35,055 bases of DNA from Paracoccaceae bacterium (lineage in GTDB: Bacteria > Pseudomonadota > Alphaproteobacteria > Rhodobacterales > Rhodobacteraceae). The stretch lies in assembly GCA_013139635.1 (NCBI GenBank), contig WTAL01000030.1, positions 1 through 35,055 of the forward strand, read 5' to 3'. Below, piece after piece: positions 16,359 through 25,617 of the stretch. A program made the translations under genes and the position numbers. Positions within the stretch are counted from its first letter, which is position 1. Every line of letters starts with the position of its first letter. The notes under the pieces are model-generated. The model searched no databases, was not told the origin of the DNA, and saw only the letters and a list, made by a program, of their open reading frames with translations.

Positions 16359-17459
16359 TTGAATCTTTTTCGAATCTCTCAGTATTGGTTTTTTGTGTCC
16401 TTAGCAGCCCTGCTCGCACTCGCCGGCTGCGCTGAGGTGAGCCGCACAGATTTTCCGACCAATCCAACGGCGCAATCGACCGAGCTTCCGGATTATGTAC
16501 GCGTGATCCCCCTCACGCCCGAAAATATTAGCCTGTCCAACGCCGGTCCGCGGCAAGGCCACGCTACATCACAGCTGCCAACGGCGCGCTCAACTTGGCA
16601 ATATAACATCGGCGTTGGCGACATTCTGAGCATAATTGTGTGGGATCATCCCGAGCTGACGCTCCCCGCAGGCCCACAGCGCAGCCAGCTGGAATCGGGC
16701 AGTATTGTTAATGAAAGCGGCGCCATTTTTTACCCCTACCTTGGGCAAGTGCGCGTTGCGGGCCGAATTGTAGGGGATGTGCAGCGCGAGCTTACAGAGC
16801 GCTTGCAAGAATATATTCCAGACCCCCAAATCGAAGTTAAAGTTGCTGCCTATAACGCCCGAAAGGTCGTGATCACCGGGGCCGTAAACGCGCCACAATC
16901 GCTCCCCATTACAAACATACCGCTCACCTTGCTTGAAGCGATTAATGCTTCGGGTGGCTTGGCTGAAAGCGCTGATGGGCAGCATGTTAGCATCCGCCGC
17001 GGTGGCAGCAGCTCTTATGTGAACTTGCAAAACTTTTTGGAAAACGGCCAATCCAGCAATAACCCAATTCTGCACGGCGGGGATATTGTAAACGTACCTA
17101 TTGCTGAGCCTTCATTGGCGTTTATTCTTGGTAAAATAAAGTCCCCCGGAATCGTTGATTTGGGGTCGAGTGAGGTCAGCCTTACGGAAGCCATAGCTTT
17201 AAAAGGTGGGCTGGACGAAGCCCGGGCAGATGCCAGCGGGATCTTTGTTTTCCGAAATCAACAAGAGCGCATTGATGTGTTTCAGCTTGATGCCACCACC
17301 CCGTTGGCCTTTGTGCTCGCCACCAAGTTTACACTGCAACCCGATGATGTTGTTTACATAATTTCTGACCCTGCCGCTCGCTGGAACGAAATCATCGGGC
17401 AGCTAATTCCGACCATTGGTGCTGTGCGGCAGGCGCAGCTTATCGGGAATGACCTCTAA
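16359..17459 (+). CDS. wza: Polysaccharide export outer-membrane lipoprotein, Wza-like
   Basis: A 366-residue protein that begins with TTG at 16359; no ATG or GTG lies upstream in frame with a better site, and AGG is seven bases upstream. The lipobox LAGC ends at Cys24. The Poly_export domain follows (YNIGVGDILSIIVWDHPEL, about 82-100; later VRVAGRIVGDVQRELTERL), then SLBB-type repeats (VVITGAVNAPQSLPI; FILGKIKSPGIVDLG) and PDDVVYI. This makes it the outer-membrane channel for export of a capsular or exopolysaccharide. Its stop overlaps the wzb start (TAATG). Confidence 0.93.
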   Translation: MNLFRISQYWFFVSLAALLALAGCAEVSRTDFPTNPTAQSTELPDYVRVIPLTPENISLSNAGPRQGHATSQLPTARSTWQYNIGVGDILSIIVWDHPELTLPAGPQRSQLESGSIVNESGAIFYPYLGQVRVAGRIVGDVQRELTERLQEYIPDPQIEVKVAAYNARKVVITGAVNAPQSLPITNIPLTLLEAINASGGLAESADGQHVSIRRGGSSSYVNLQNFLENGQSSNNPILHGGDIVNVPIAEPSLAFILGKIKSPGIVDLGSSEVSLTEAIALKGGLDEARADASGIFVFRNQQERIDVFQLDATTPLAFVLATKFTLQPDDVVYIISDPAARWNEIIGQLIPTIGAVRQAQLIGNDL

Positions 17460-17896
17460 TGATAGCCTCTGTTCTTGTTGTTTGTGTAGGAAACATTTGC
17501 CGCTCGCCCGCCGGTGAGCGGATTCTGGCAAAATCCTGCCCTGCCCTTCGGATCGAATCCGCCGGTATTGCCGCCCTTGAAGGCCACGCCGCTGATGAAA
17601 CCATGAGCGAGATCTCAGGCCAACATGGCGTAGATCTTGGTGGCCATATCGCCCGCCAGTTCACCGCCGAAATGGCAGCCGGTTTTGATCTTATTCTTGC
17701 CTTGGAAAAGGGGCATATTCGCGTAATCAATGAAAAGGCTCCAACGGTAAGCGGAAAAACAATGCTTCTTGGCCAATGGCTTAGTGCACCTGAAATCGCC
17801 GATCCCTACCGAAAAAGCGATGAGTTTCATCGGCTAGTGTTTGACCAAGTATCCGCCGCTTGTGCAGCGTGGGCCCAAAAATTGGGGGCAAAATAA
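17459..17896 (+). CDS. wzb: Low-molecular-weight protein tyrosine phosphatase, Wzb-like
   Basis: A 145-residue phosphatase with the P-loop CVGNICRS (nucleophile Cys9, Arg15) and the general-acid loop DPYRKS (Asp115). It removes phosphate from the tyrosine cluster of the partner kinase encoded next. Both junctions are TAATG overlaps (17457-17461 and 17894-17898), so export channel, phosphatase and kinase are translated as a unit. Confidence 0.95.
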   Translation: MIASVLVVCVGNICRSPAGERILAKSCPALRIESAGIAALEGHAADETMSEISGQHGVDLGGHIARQFTAEMAAGFDLILALEKGHIRVINEKAPTVSGKTMLLGQWLSAPEIADPYRKSDEFHRLVFDQVSAACAAWAQKLGAK

Positions 17897-20058
17897 TGAA
17901 TGCCTCCAGCAATCAAGAAATTGACATACTTGAGCTGTTTACGCTGTTTTACCGAAAGAAATTTCGGATTCTGTTTATCACGTTTTTTGGCGCCCTTATT
18001 GGTGTTGCCGTTGCTTTTTTAGCTATTCCAATTTTTCAGGCTGATGCCCTGATTCAGCTGGAAGAAAAATCGAGCGGGAGCATGGCCCTCCCTTCCGATC
18101 TCTCATCGCTATATAGCGACACACCCGAATCGGCTGCTGAGATCGAGATTTTACAGTCGCGAATGATTCTCGGGCAAGTTATCAAAGACCTTCAGCTTGA
18201 AACCTTGGCCGCGCCAAAGCGCCTACCGTTTATCGGAAATTTCCTTTCCAGATTTGAGCTCCCCGAGCCTGATATGTCATATCTTGCCAGCTATGCCTGG
18301 CACGAAGAATCCATTGAAATCGGCTTGCTGGAAGTGCCCGCGCACCTGTTAAATGAGCCGATCACGTTGATATCTTTGGGCAACGGCATGTATGAGGTTA
18401 TGCTTAATTCCACGGCCCCGATCATTGGGCGGGTTGGCGAGCCGCTTCGCCGGTCCGAGATTGGGTTTGCCCTGATGGTGAACACGATCACAGGGCAGGC
18501 TGGGCGCGAGTTCATAGTAGAAAAACAGCACTTTGCAAATGCCTTAACCGACATAAGGGAAAATTATTCCATTGCCGAAAAGGGTAAAAACTCTTCGATT
18601 ATTCAGCTTTCCATGCGCGAAGCAGATCCTCTGCTCGCGACGCGCATTCTTAAGAAAATAACCGATGTTTACCTGTTGCAGAATGTTAACCGAAATGCCG
18701 CCGAGGCTGATACCAGCCTGACCTTTATTCAAGCACAGCTTCCAGAAGCAGAAGCCATAATGCGAGAAGCGGAAAGCGCTGTAAACGCTTATAAGCTTTC
18801 GCAAGATTCTGTTGATCTTTCCTTTGAAACCTTGACCTTGCTGGAACAATCTGTTGCCATTGAGGCGCAGCTCAGCCAGCTAGACCTTGAGGAGCAAGAG
18901 CTTAAAAAGCGCTACACCCAAGCCCACCCTGTTTACCAAACATTACTGGGCAGCCGGGCCGAGCTTGAAAGCCAACTCGAAAAAACCCGTGCACAATCTG
19001 TCGGCCTACCTGAAACGCAACTCGAAATGCTACGCCTAACACAAGATCTTGAGGTCGCACGGGAAATATATTTGCAGCTTGTGAGCCGCGCGCAAGAATT
19101 GGCTGTCATTAAAGCCGGAACCATCGGCAATATCAGAATCATTGATACGCCGATGGTATTCCCCAAGCCTGTCAAACCTTCAAAACCCCTTGTTGTTCTC
19201 ATTTCTACAACGCTGGCATTTTTCTTGGCTATTGCCTTTGTGTTTTTGCGCTCGCTCATGACCAAAGGCATTGAGGGGCAGGACGTGATTGAGGACTTGG
19301 GGCTCTCGGTATTTGGCGCCATTCAAAAGGTTGGAAATGGAGATTTCGGGGCGAATAAGCGCGGACGGGACACACCCATTTTGGCAAAAACTGACCCGAC
19401 AAATCTTTCGATCGAAGCCCTACGCAGCCTACGCACTAGCCTGCATTTTGGCATGTTAAATGCCAAATCCAGCTTGCTTTTGTTTACCAGTTCGCGCCCG
19501 GGTGAAGGGAAATCATTTCTGGCGGTTAATCTTGCCACGGTCATGGCGCAAGCCGGGCAAAACGTGTGCTTGGTTGATGCCGATATTCGGCGCGGCTATC
19601 TGCGCCGTTATTTTGGAGTGCCAAAAACGGCCCTTGGCTTAACCGATGTTTTGGCGGGTGATGCGACACTGGATGAGGTCATTGTAATAGACCCTGACAC
19701 CGGCCTTAGCTTTATTCCTGCGGGGAATTACCCGCCCAACCCGTCTGAGCTGTTGATGCATGAAAACTTCGCCACAACCTGCGCCGCACTAGATGCCCGT
19801 TTTGAAATGACCCTGATGGATGCGCCACCGCTTTTGGCTGTTACCGATCCGGTGATTATTGGCAAATATGCAGGGATGATTCTGTTGGTAGTGCGGCATT
19901 TGTTTACACAAGTGGGAGAGCTAAACGCCTCGCTAAAAGCCCTTGATAACAACGACTTAAAAGCCAACGGTGCGGTGCTAAATGCCTATTCCCCCAAGGC
20001 ATCAAATAAAGGCACAAACGATTACAGCTACCAATACGCCTACAAAAATCGGGACTAA
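17896..20058 (+). CDS. wzc: Polysaccharide co-polymerase and tyrosine kinase, Wzc-like
   Basis: A 720-residue BY-kinase. The start is ATG 17896, overlapping the wzb stop. An N-terminal Wzz domain begins with a transmembrane segment at about 25-46, a long periplasmic coiled-coil part follows (about 250-400), and a second transmembrane segment is near 430-452. The cytoplasmic kinase has Walker A SRPGEGKS (about 531-538), Walker A' CLVDADIRRG (about 557) and Walker B TLMDAPP. The tail has a tyrosine cluster, Tyr698, 710, 712, 714 and 716. It controls chain length and export with the wza and wzb products. Its last four bases overlap ptsP on the other strand. Confidence 0.95.
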   Translation: MNASSNQEIDILELFTLFYRKKFRILFITFFGALIGVAVAFLAIPIFQADALIQLEEKSSGSMALPSDLSSLYSDTPESAAEIEILQSRMILGQVIKDLQLETLAAPKRLPFIGNFLSRFELPEPDMSYLASYAWHEESIEIGLLEVPAHLLNEPITLISLGNGMYEVMLNSTAPIIGRVGEPLRRSEIGFALMVNTITGQAGREFIVEKQHFANALTDIRENYSIAEKGKNSSIIQLSMREADPLLATRILKKITDVYLLQNVNRNAAEADTSLTFIQAQLPEAEAIMREAESAVNAYKLSQDSVDLSFETLTLLEQSVAIEAQLSQLDLEEQELKKRYTQAHPVYQTLLGSRAELESQLEKTRAQSVGLPETQLEMLRLTQDLEVAREIYLQLVSRAQELAVIKAGTIGNIRIIDTPMVFPKPVKPSKPLVVLISTTLAFFLAIAFVFLRSLMTKGIEGQDVIEDLGLSVFGAIQKVGNGDFGANKRGRDTPILAKTDPTNLSIEALRSLRTSLHFGMLNAKSSLLLFTSSRPGEGKSFLAVNLATVMAQAGQNVCLVDADIRRGYLRRYFGVPKTALGLTDVLAGDATLDEVIVIDPDTGLSFIPAGNYPPNPSELLMHENFATTCAALDARFEMTLMDAPPLLAVTDPVIIGKYAGMILLVVRHLFTQVGELNASLKALDNNDLKANGAVLNAYSPKASNKGTNDYSYQYAYKNRD

Positions 20059-22307
20059 ACCGGGTAACGCCCTGCCTTTAGCCAGCGTTCCAGCGCCGGC
20101 CGAACAGATTGGTCACCTGAGCCGCGGGCCTCGTCGATCACAGCTTTGGCTTCCGAAATATCCACCGCCCTCAGCAGCCTTTTAACCGGCCCAACGGAGG
20201 CCGGCCGCATGGAAAGCGTGCGTAGCCCCATGGCGGTAAAAGCCAATGCTTCCACTGGGCGGCCTGCATCCTCTCCGCAAAAAGATAGCGGGGTAGAAAG
20301 CCGTGCGCAGCGATCGGCAATTTGCTCGATAAACGTTAGAAAGCTCACGTTTAAGGTGTCGTACCGCGCCCGCACCAGCTCGTTTTCACGGTCTGCGGCA
20401 AAGAAAAACTGCTTCAGGTCATTGCCGCCGATCGAAATGAAATCCGCGAGTTCAAAGAACTGATCGGGGGCAAAAGCAAGGCTCGGGGTTTCCAGCATGG
20501 CCCCGATGCGCACATTGGCAGGCAAAATATGCCCCAACCGCGCCTCTTTTTCCAGCTCGTCCAGTAGCGCCTGCCGCGCCTCGCGAAACTCCTCGAATTG
20601 CGCAATAAACGGAAACATAACATTCAGCCGCCGCCCGTTGGCCGCGCGAATAAGCGCCTGAAGCTGCATGCGCATTACCCCTGGCCTATCAAGTCCGATG
20701 CGAATCGCCCGCCAGCCCAGCGCAGGGTTAGGCTCTTCGGGGCGTTTCATATAGGGCAGCGCCTTGTCTGACCCAATATCCAGCGTCCGAAAAACCACCG
20801 GCTTTTCCCCAGCCGCGTCCATCACCTTGCCGTAAAGCTTAACCAATTCCGCCCTGCGCGGCACCCGCGCCCGCAGCAAAAACTGCAATTCGGTGCGGTA
20901 AAGCCCTACCCCTTCGGCACCCGAGGGCCCAAGGCTCGGGAGATCTACCATCAGCCCGCCATTCATGTGCAGTGCGATCGTCACGCCATCTTTACTCTCG
21001 GCGGGCATATCACGCAGGCCTTGATACGCCGTTTGCGCCTCGGTCTGCATGGCGATTTTCTCACGAAAGGCCGCCGCTACGGTTTCATCAGGCCGCAAGT
21101 GCACCAGCCCCGTTTCGCCGTCTACCAGTATCGGATCATCATTCAGCGCCTCACGGGTAATCCGCGCCGCATGAATAACCAGCGGAATCGCAAGGGACCG
21201 CGCCACAATCGCGGCGTGCGAGCCCACCGAGCCTTCCTCCAGCACCACGCCTTTCAGCTTTTTGCCATAATCCAGCAGCTCTCCAGGGCCAATATTGCGG
21301 GCAACCAAAATGGCGTTATCCGGAATGCCGCGCTCCGTGGCATCCTCCCGCCCCGTCAAAATCCGCAGTAGCCGATTGGCCAAATCATCCAGATCATGCA
21401 GCCGCTCGCGGATGTAAGCGTCCTTCACCCGTGCCATGCGCGTGCGGGTCGAGGTTTGTTCTTTTTCCACAGCCATCTCGGCGGCCAACCCGCTTTCAAC
21501 CGAATCAAACATCCGGTTGCGCCAGCCTTTATCCTGCGCAAACAAGCGGTAAGCGACCATTACGTCGCGATGCTCGCCAATCGCTGCGCCCTTTTCTAGC
21601 AGCGCGTCAATCTCCTCAACCAGCAGATCCAGTGCCTCTTGCAGGCGCCCGGTTTCGATCAGCGGGTCGTCAGCCACGGGGTTGGCGATCACAATATGTG
21701 GCTCATGCAGCAGCACTACGCCCTCGGCCACACCCTCTTGCCCGCGCAGACCCTTCACAAAAAACGGCAGCTGGTGCTGGGCGGCAATCGCCATTTTATC
21801 GGGGCCGGTAAAAGCGCCGAGTTCCGTCATTTCCGCAATGACCATAGCCACAACTTCCAGCCCGTAAATCTCGTCATCCGAATAGGTGCGCTCATCTTTG
21901 CTTTGCACCACAAGCACGCCGAGCACCTCACCCAAGCGCTGAATCGGGATGCCGACAAAAGAGGAAAACACCTCTTCACCGGTTTCAGGCATAAAGCGAT
22001 AGCCGCGCGCCGCAGGGGCATCTGCAAAATTGAGCGGCGCGGCTTTATCGGCCACGCGGCCCACCAGCCCCTGCCCTACGCGCAACCGCGTTTGGTGCAC
22101 CGCCTCAGTGTTTAGCCCGTGGGTGGCGCATAACTCCAGCGTGGTTTCGTCACGCTTGAGGTAAATCGAGCAAACATCGGCTTCCAGCGAGCAGGCAATA
22201 AGATAGGTGACACGGTCCAGCCGTGCCTGCCCCTCGCCAGCTTCCGCCAGCGCGTCCCGCAGCCTTTTCAGTAATGTTTGGGAGCCTATCCCTTTACGTT
22301 CACCCAT
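20055..22307 (-). CDS. ptsP: PEP-protein phosphotransferase PtsP (EI-Ntr)
   Basis: A 750-residue protein: an N-terminal GAF domain (about 10-160) followed by the three enzyme I regions. The phosphorylated histidine is His364 in GSVGSHAAIVARSLAIP. Later motifs include EGVGLYRTELQFL, the PEP-binding FRTLDIGSDKALPY and SIGGNDLKQFF. It starts the nitrogen PTS phosphorelay by moving phosphate from PEP to NPr. ATG 22307 is preceded by GAGGTGAC. It follows lysC by 21 bases on the same strand, a pairing common in alphaproteobacteria. Confidence 0.96.
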   Translation of the reverse strand: MGERKGIGSQTLLKRLRDALAEAGEGQARLDRVTYLIACSLEADVCSIYLKRDETTLELCATHGLNTEAVHQTRLRVGQGLVGRVADKAAPLNFADAPAARGYRFMPETGEEVFSSFVGIPIQRLGEVLGVLVVQSKDERTYSDDEIYGLEVVAMVIAEMTELGAFTGPDKMAIAAQHQLPFFVKGLRGQEGVAEGVVLLHEPHIVIANPVADDPLIETGRLQEALDLLVEEIDALLEKGAAIGEHRDVMVAYRLFAQDKGWRNRMFDSVESGLAAEMAVEKEQTSTRTRMARVKDAYIRERLHDLDDLANRLLRILTGREDATERGIPDNAILVARNIGPGELLDYGKKLKGVVLEEGSVGSHAAIVARSLAIPLVIHAARITREALNDDPILVDGETGLVHLRPDETVAAAFREKIAMQTEAQTAYQGLRDMPAESKDGVTIALHMNGGLMVDLPSLGPSGAEGVGLYRTELQFLLRARVPRRAELVKLYGKVMDAAGEKPVVFRTLDIGSDKALPYMKRPEEPNPALGWRAIRIGLDRPGVMRMQLQALIRAANGRRLNVMFPFIAQFEEFREARQALLDELEKEARLGHILPANVRIGAMLETPSLAFAPDQFFELADFISIGGNDLKQFFFAADRENELVRARYDTLNVSFLTFIEQIADRCARLSTPLSFCGEDAGRPVEALAFTAMGLRTLSMRPASVGPVKRLLRAVDISEAKAVIDEARGSGDQSVRPALERWLKAGRYPV

Positions 22308-22328
22308 GTCACCTCGCGCATGCCGCGC

Positions 22329-23582
22329 TTATGGTGCGCGGTCCAAGTCAAAAGCATCATGCAATGATTGCACGGTAAGTTCCATATATTTCCGGTCTAC
22401 CAACACAGAAACCTTGATCTCGGAGGTTGTGATCACCTTAATGTTCACCCCGTCATCAGCTAGGTTCTTAAACATTTTCTGCGCCACACCGGCGTGGCTC
22501 CGCATACCAACCCCAACGATTGACACCTTCGCCACGTCGGTATCTTTATCCAGCTCGCGGTAATTAAACTCACCGCGCGCCTTGGCGGCTTCCAGTGCGG
22601 CTTCGGCCTTGGCCACATCGCCCACGGGGCAGGAAAACGTCATATCCGTGCGGCCTTCCTCGGACATATTCTGCACGATCATATCCACAATGATGCCCGC
22701 CGCCGCCAAGGGCGTAAATATCGCCGCCGCCACGCCGGGGCGGTCGGCTACAGAAATGAGCGTTAGCTTGGCTTCGTCGCGCGAGCAGGCGATGCCGGTT
22801 ACTACATTATTTTCCATAATCTCTTCCTCATCGCAAACCAGCGTGCCCGGTTCGTCATTAAAACTGCTCAGCACCTGAAGCCGCACTTTGTTGCGCATCG
22901 CCAGCTCGACCGAGCGGGTTTGCAGCACTTTTGCCCCCAAAGATGCCAGCTCCAGCATTTCCTCAAACGCGATCTTTTCCAGCTTGCGGGCCTTGGCGGT
23001 AATGCGCGGGTCGGTGGTGTAAATGCCGTCTACGTCGGTATAAATATCACAGCGCTCGGCCTCAAGCGCGGCGGCGAAGGCCACCGCTGTGGTGTCTGAT
23101 CCGCCACGGCCAAGCGTGGTGACGCGGCCATCGGGGCCAACGCCCTGAAAGCCGGCGATTACCGCCACCTCCATGCCCTCGGCAAATTTAGCGTCTAGGT
23201 TCTCGCGCGGAATGCTTTCAATACGGGCGGCACCATGAGCATCTGTGGTGTTTACCGGCACTTGCCAGCCCTGCCAGCTGCGCGCTTGCACACCCATTTC
23301 TTGCAGCACAATCGCCATCAGGCCCGAGGTGACCAGCTCGCCCGAGGCCACCACGGCATCATATTCTCGCGCATCATAAAAGCCGGGCGCTTCGGCCTCG
23401 GCCCCGCTGGCAGCACTGCCCACAAGCCCCACCAGCTTGTTGGTTTCGCCCGACATCGCCGACACCACCACAATCACCTGATTGCCGCGCTCTACCTCGC
23501 GCTTAACCTTGATGGACGCATTGCGAATGCGCTCAAGATCAGCTACCGAAGTGCCGCCAAATTTCATAACCAGCAAAGCCAT
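22329..23582 (-). CDS. lysC: Aspartate kinase
   Basis: A 417-residue aspartokinase catalysing the first step from aspartate to lysine, threonine and methionine. The N-terminal nucleotide-binding motif KFGGTSV is at residues 7-13, with VVVSAMSGETN, the FQGVGPDGRVTTLGRGGSDTTAVA region and two C-terminal ACT domains for feedback control (VADRPGVAAAIF; VSIVGVGMRSHAGVAQKMF). The length is that of the monofunctional lysine-sensitive form. ATG 23582 has GGAG upstream. Confidence 0.97.
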   Translation of the reverse strand: MALLVMKFGGTSVADLERIRNASIKVKREVERGNQVIVVVSAMSGETNKLVGLVGSAASGAEAEAPGFYDAREYDAVVASGELVTSGLMAIVLQEMGVQARSWQGWQVPVNTTDAHGAARIESIPRENLDAKFAEGMEVAVIAGFQGVGPDGRVTTLGRGGSDTTAVAFAAALEAERCDIYTDVDGIYTTDPRITAKARKLEKIAFEEMLELASLGAKVLQTRSVELAMRNKVRLQVLSSFNDEPGTLVCDEEEIMENNVVTGIACSRDEAKLTLISVADRPGVAAAIFTPLAAAGIIVDMIVQNMSEEGRTDMTFSCPVGDVAKAEAALEAAKARGEFNYRELDKDTDVAKVSIVGVGMRSHAGVAQKMFKNLADDGVNIKVITTSEIKVSVLVDRKYMELTVQSLHDAFDLDRAP

Positions 23583-23661
23583 GGCTTAGGCTCCAATTCC
23601 GTAAGTTTGGCCGTGTCATACAAGCCTTTGCGCCGCGCTTCAAGCCCAAGCACCGTGCGTC

Positions 23662-23714
23662 GCCTCGAGGGGGCATCGAGCCCCCCGCTCGGCGAGGCTC
23701 CTCTTTGGAGGAGC
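23662..23714. repeat. Compound GC-rich hairpins between lysC and a lipoprotein gene
   Basis: GGGGGC (23669-23674), atcga, GCCCCC (23680-23685) sits inside the outer pair GCCTCG (23662-23667) and CGAGGC (23693-23698). A second hairpin, GCTCCTC-tttg-GAGGAGC (23697-23714), overlaps the outer arm, so two folds compete. It begins seven bases after the stop of the lipoprotein gene (minus strand) and probably marks its 3' end. No U run follows. Confidence 0.6.
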
Positions 23715-23720
23715 GGGTGG

Positions 23721-24467
23721 CTATTCTGGCGGAATGCCTTCTATCAGCGCTTGCAGCACTTCGCCGATTTCGATGCGCTGCTCTAGCACTGCGAAATCAA
23801 TAGCGCCGCCATGGCGCAGGCGCACCTGCGCTAGCCCAGCTTCATAAGCTTTAAAAAACGGATTGCGGTTAATGGCGGCGATGAGCAGGCGGTTTGTTGG
23901 GTTAAAGGTGCCGTTCACATCTTCTATCAACTGCGCATAGGCTTCGGGATTATCGCGCGCAAAGGCTTCCAACACAGTTTGCACGTCTTTTTGTTCTTCT
24001 CGAATAAGCGCGCCTGTATCCATGCGCGCACGCGTAAACCGCCCCAGCACCCTTTGTGAACCAGCGGCATTCTCAGCGGCCATATTCACCCGAAGTTCGA
24101 TATCTGCGCTCAGATTATCCATGAACTCCCACGTGCTAGCGCTATAGGCACGGCGCACCAATGGGGCATACGTAGCGGCAAGACTGGCCGTTGTGGCAGC
24201 GGCCACGCCAAAATAGCTGCTTTGGTCGCCAAATTGCCGGTTTAGCTCGATATAGCGCATTGAGCGCGCGCAAAGCCCAAGCCGCTCGTTTGGCTCAAAT
24301 TCCGGAAGGGCTTCCGTGGCCGCGCGGGCAAAGCTCACAGTTTCATTACACACAATTTGCGCGCCATCCCAAGCTGGCAGGCCCAATTCGGGTGTGGCAG
24401 GTGGTTGCCCGCCGCCACAAGCGGACACAAAAAATGTTACACCAATAATTCCAGAGCGCAGAGTCAT
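23721..24467 (-). CDS. Lipoprotein, unknown
   Basis: A 248-residue protein. ATG 24467 (MTLRSGI) is chosen because GAGGGA lies upstream; a GTG four codons earlier falls in that site. The signal peptide ends in the lipobox VSAC with Cys17, followed by a Gly/Pro linker. The mature part is mainly helical and Ala-rich with no catalytic motif that I recognise. It ends seven bases before the compound hairpin that separates it from lysC. Confidence 0.75.
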   Translation of the reverse strand: MTLRSGIIGVTFFVSACGGGQPPATPELGLPAWDGAQIVCNETVSFARAATEALPEFEPNERLGLCARSMRYIELNRQFGDQSSYFGVAAATTASLAATYAPLVRRAYSASTWEFMDNLSADIELRVNMAAENAAGSQRVLGRFTRARMDTGALIREEQKDVQTVLEAFARDNPEAYAQLIEDVNGTFNPTNRLLIAAINRNPFFKAYEAGLAQVRLRHGGAIDFAVLEQRIEIGEVLQALIEGIPPE

Positions 24468-24557
24468 CGCTTCCCTCACAAGTTACTTGTTTTTCCCGAG
24501 AGACCATGCAGGCCACCCCCTGTCAACGCACGCGGTGTGGGCTGCGCGACACTCCGC

Positions 24558-24923
24558 CTAATTCACCTGTTTTGGCTTAATACCCATAGGCAGAACCGGC
24601 ACACCTTCTTCCAGCAGCGCCCGCGCTTCTTCAATTTTCGCTTGCCCCATTATTGGCCGCTCTGGGGTCTCACCGTAATGGATTTTGCGCGCTTCTTCAG
24701 CGAAGTTGCTACCTACATCATCCAGCAGCGGTTTTTCGCGCAGGTCAGGGGCCGTGCTTTCCGCTTTCACTCGCGGGGCCATCACCGCTTTAGAAACCTT
24801 GCAACTCCCGCAAATCACACAAGAAACCAGCCCGCGACCATGCAGTTTCTCATAATCCTCATTAGAGCCGAACCACGAATCAAATCCGTGCCCTTGCTCA
24901 CATTTCAGGTTAAACTTGATCAT
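24558..24923 (-). CDS. DUF1178 family protein
   Basis: A 121-residue protein starting MIKFNLKCEQGHGFDSWF, the hallmark of DUF1178. It carries two cysteine pairs that could form a small metal site: Cys8 with the following GH, and CVICGSC (Cys35, 38, 41). The family is widespread in proteobacteria and its function is not established. It is divergent from the M35-like peptidase gene, with an 84-base gap. The downstream lipoprotein gene lies on the same strand but 90 bases away. Confidence 0.88.
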   Translation of the reverse strand: MIKFNLKCEQGHGFDSWFGSNEDYEKLHGRGLVSCVICGSCKVSKAVMAPRVKAESTAPDLREKPLLDDVGSNFAEEARKIHYGETPERPIMGQAKIEEARALLEEGVPVLPMGIKPKQVN

Positions 24924-25007
24924 AAGACTTTCGCTGCTAAACTCCGGTTAGACCCATTATAAAGGCCAAGGCCATCTGCTGCCAGCCTTAAGTATTGAAA
25001 GAAAACA

Positions 25008-25616
25008 ATGATTAAACCGTTTCGAATTGCCGTGTTTTTGATTCTTGCCAATTTTGCCTCGCCCGCCTTGGCTGACTATCGAAATTGTACCGCCCAGCAA
25101 CAATCTGACATCGAAAAAGCGCGGTTTAACGCCTTTGATGCTCTTTCTGCGGCCACCGTGCAGATCACACCGCAAAATGGCGCTTACCGGACATGGTTTG
25201 GCCGTTGGGATGCCGTGCGCGCCAAATTTGTGCGCTCTACAGTTTCAGCCCTTAAAAACCATATCCGCACAAGTAAAATTACCTATGTCTGTGAAAGCCG
25301 TGGCGCTGGCTCCTGTGATGGTGGCACCTATGCCTTTGTTTACCCAAGTGATTCAGGCACAATCTACCTTTGCGCACCCTATTTCGAGTTGCCCACCCTG
25401 TCAGACGCCACGTTTCTCGAAGTGTTCAACTCCGGTACGCGTGGTGGTACGATCATCCATGAAATGTCCCATTATGACGATGTAGGTGGCACAAATGACC
25501 ATTGCTATAACCGCGATGTGTGCAGCGATTTCGCACGCTCCAACCCCAATCGTGCCGCACATAATGCTGACAGCTTTCAGTATTTCGCTGAAGATACCTA
25601 CCTGAAATCGCGCTAG
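25008..25616 (+). CDS. Secreted M35-like (aspzincin) metallopeptidase
   Basis: A 202-residue protein with a signal peptide cleaved after about residue 22 (PALA-DYRN). The zinc site HEMSH (His151, Glu152, His155) is followed by GTND with Asp164, the HExxH plus GTxD pattern that defines aspzincins (M35, deuterolysin and peptidyl-Lys metallopeptidase). The later NADSFQYFAED stretch is also typical. Six mature-part cysteines suggest disulfides. It is a stand-alone gene, divergent from the DUF1178 gene, with a weak ribosome site. Substrate is unknown. Confidence 0.88.
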   Translation: MIKPFRIAVFLILANFASPALADYRNCTAQQQSDIEKARFNAFDALSAATVQITPQNGAYRTWFGRWDAVRAKFVRSTVSALKNHIRTSKITYVCESRGAGSCDGGTYAFVYPSDSGTIYLCAPYFELPTLSDATFLEVFNSGTRGGTIIHEMSHYDDVGGTNDHCYNRDVCSDFARSNPNRAAHNADSFQYFAEDTYLKSR

Positions 25617-25617
25617 A

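Noticed and set aside
15253-16376. Apparent cluster of GANTC (CcrM methylation) sites around the polysaccharide cassette
   Set aside because: A look elsewhere, for example 2240-3200, shows GANTC at similar spacing, so density alone is not notable; only the paired palindromic sites at 15446-15458 were kept as an observation.
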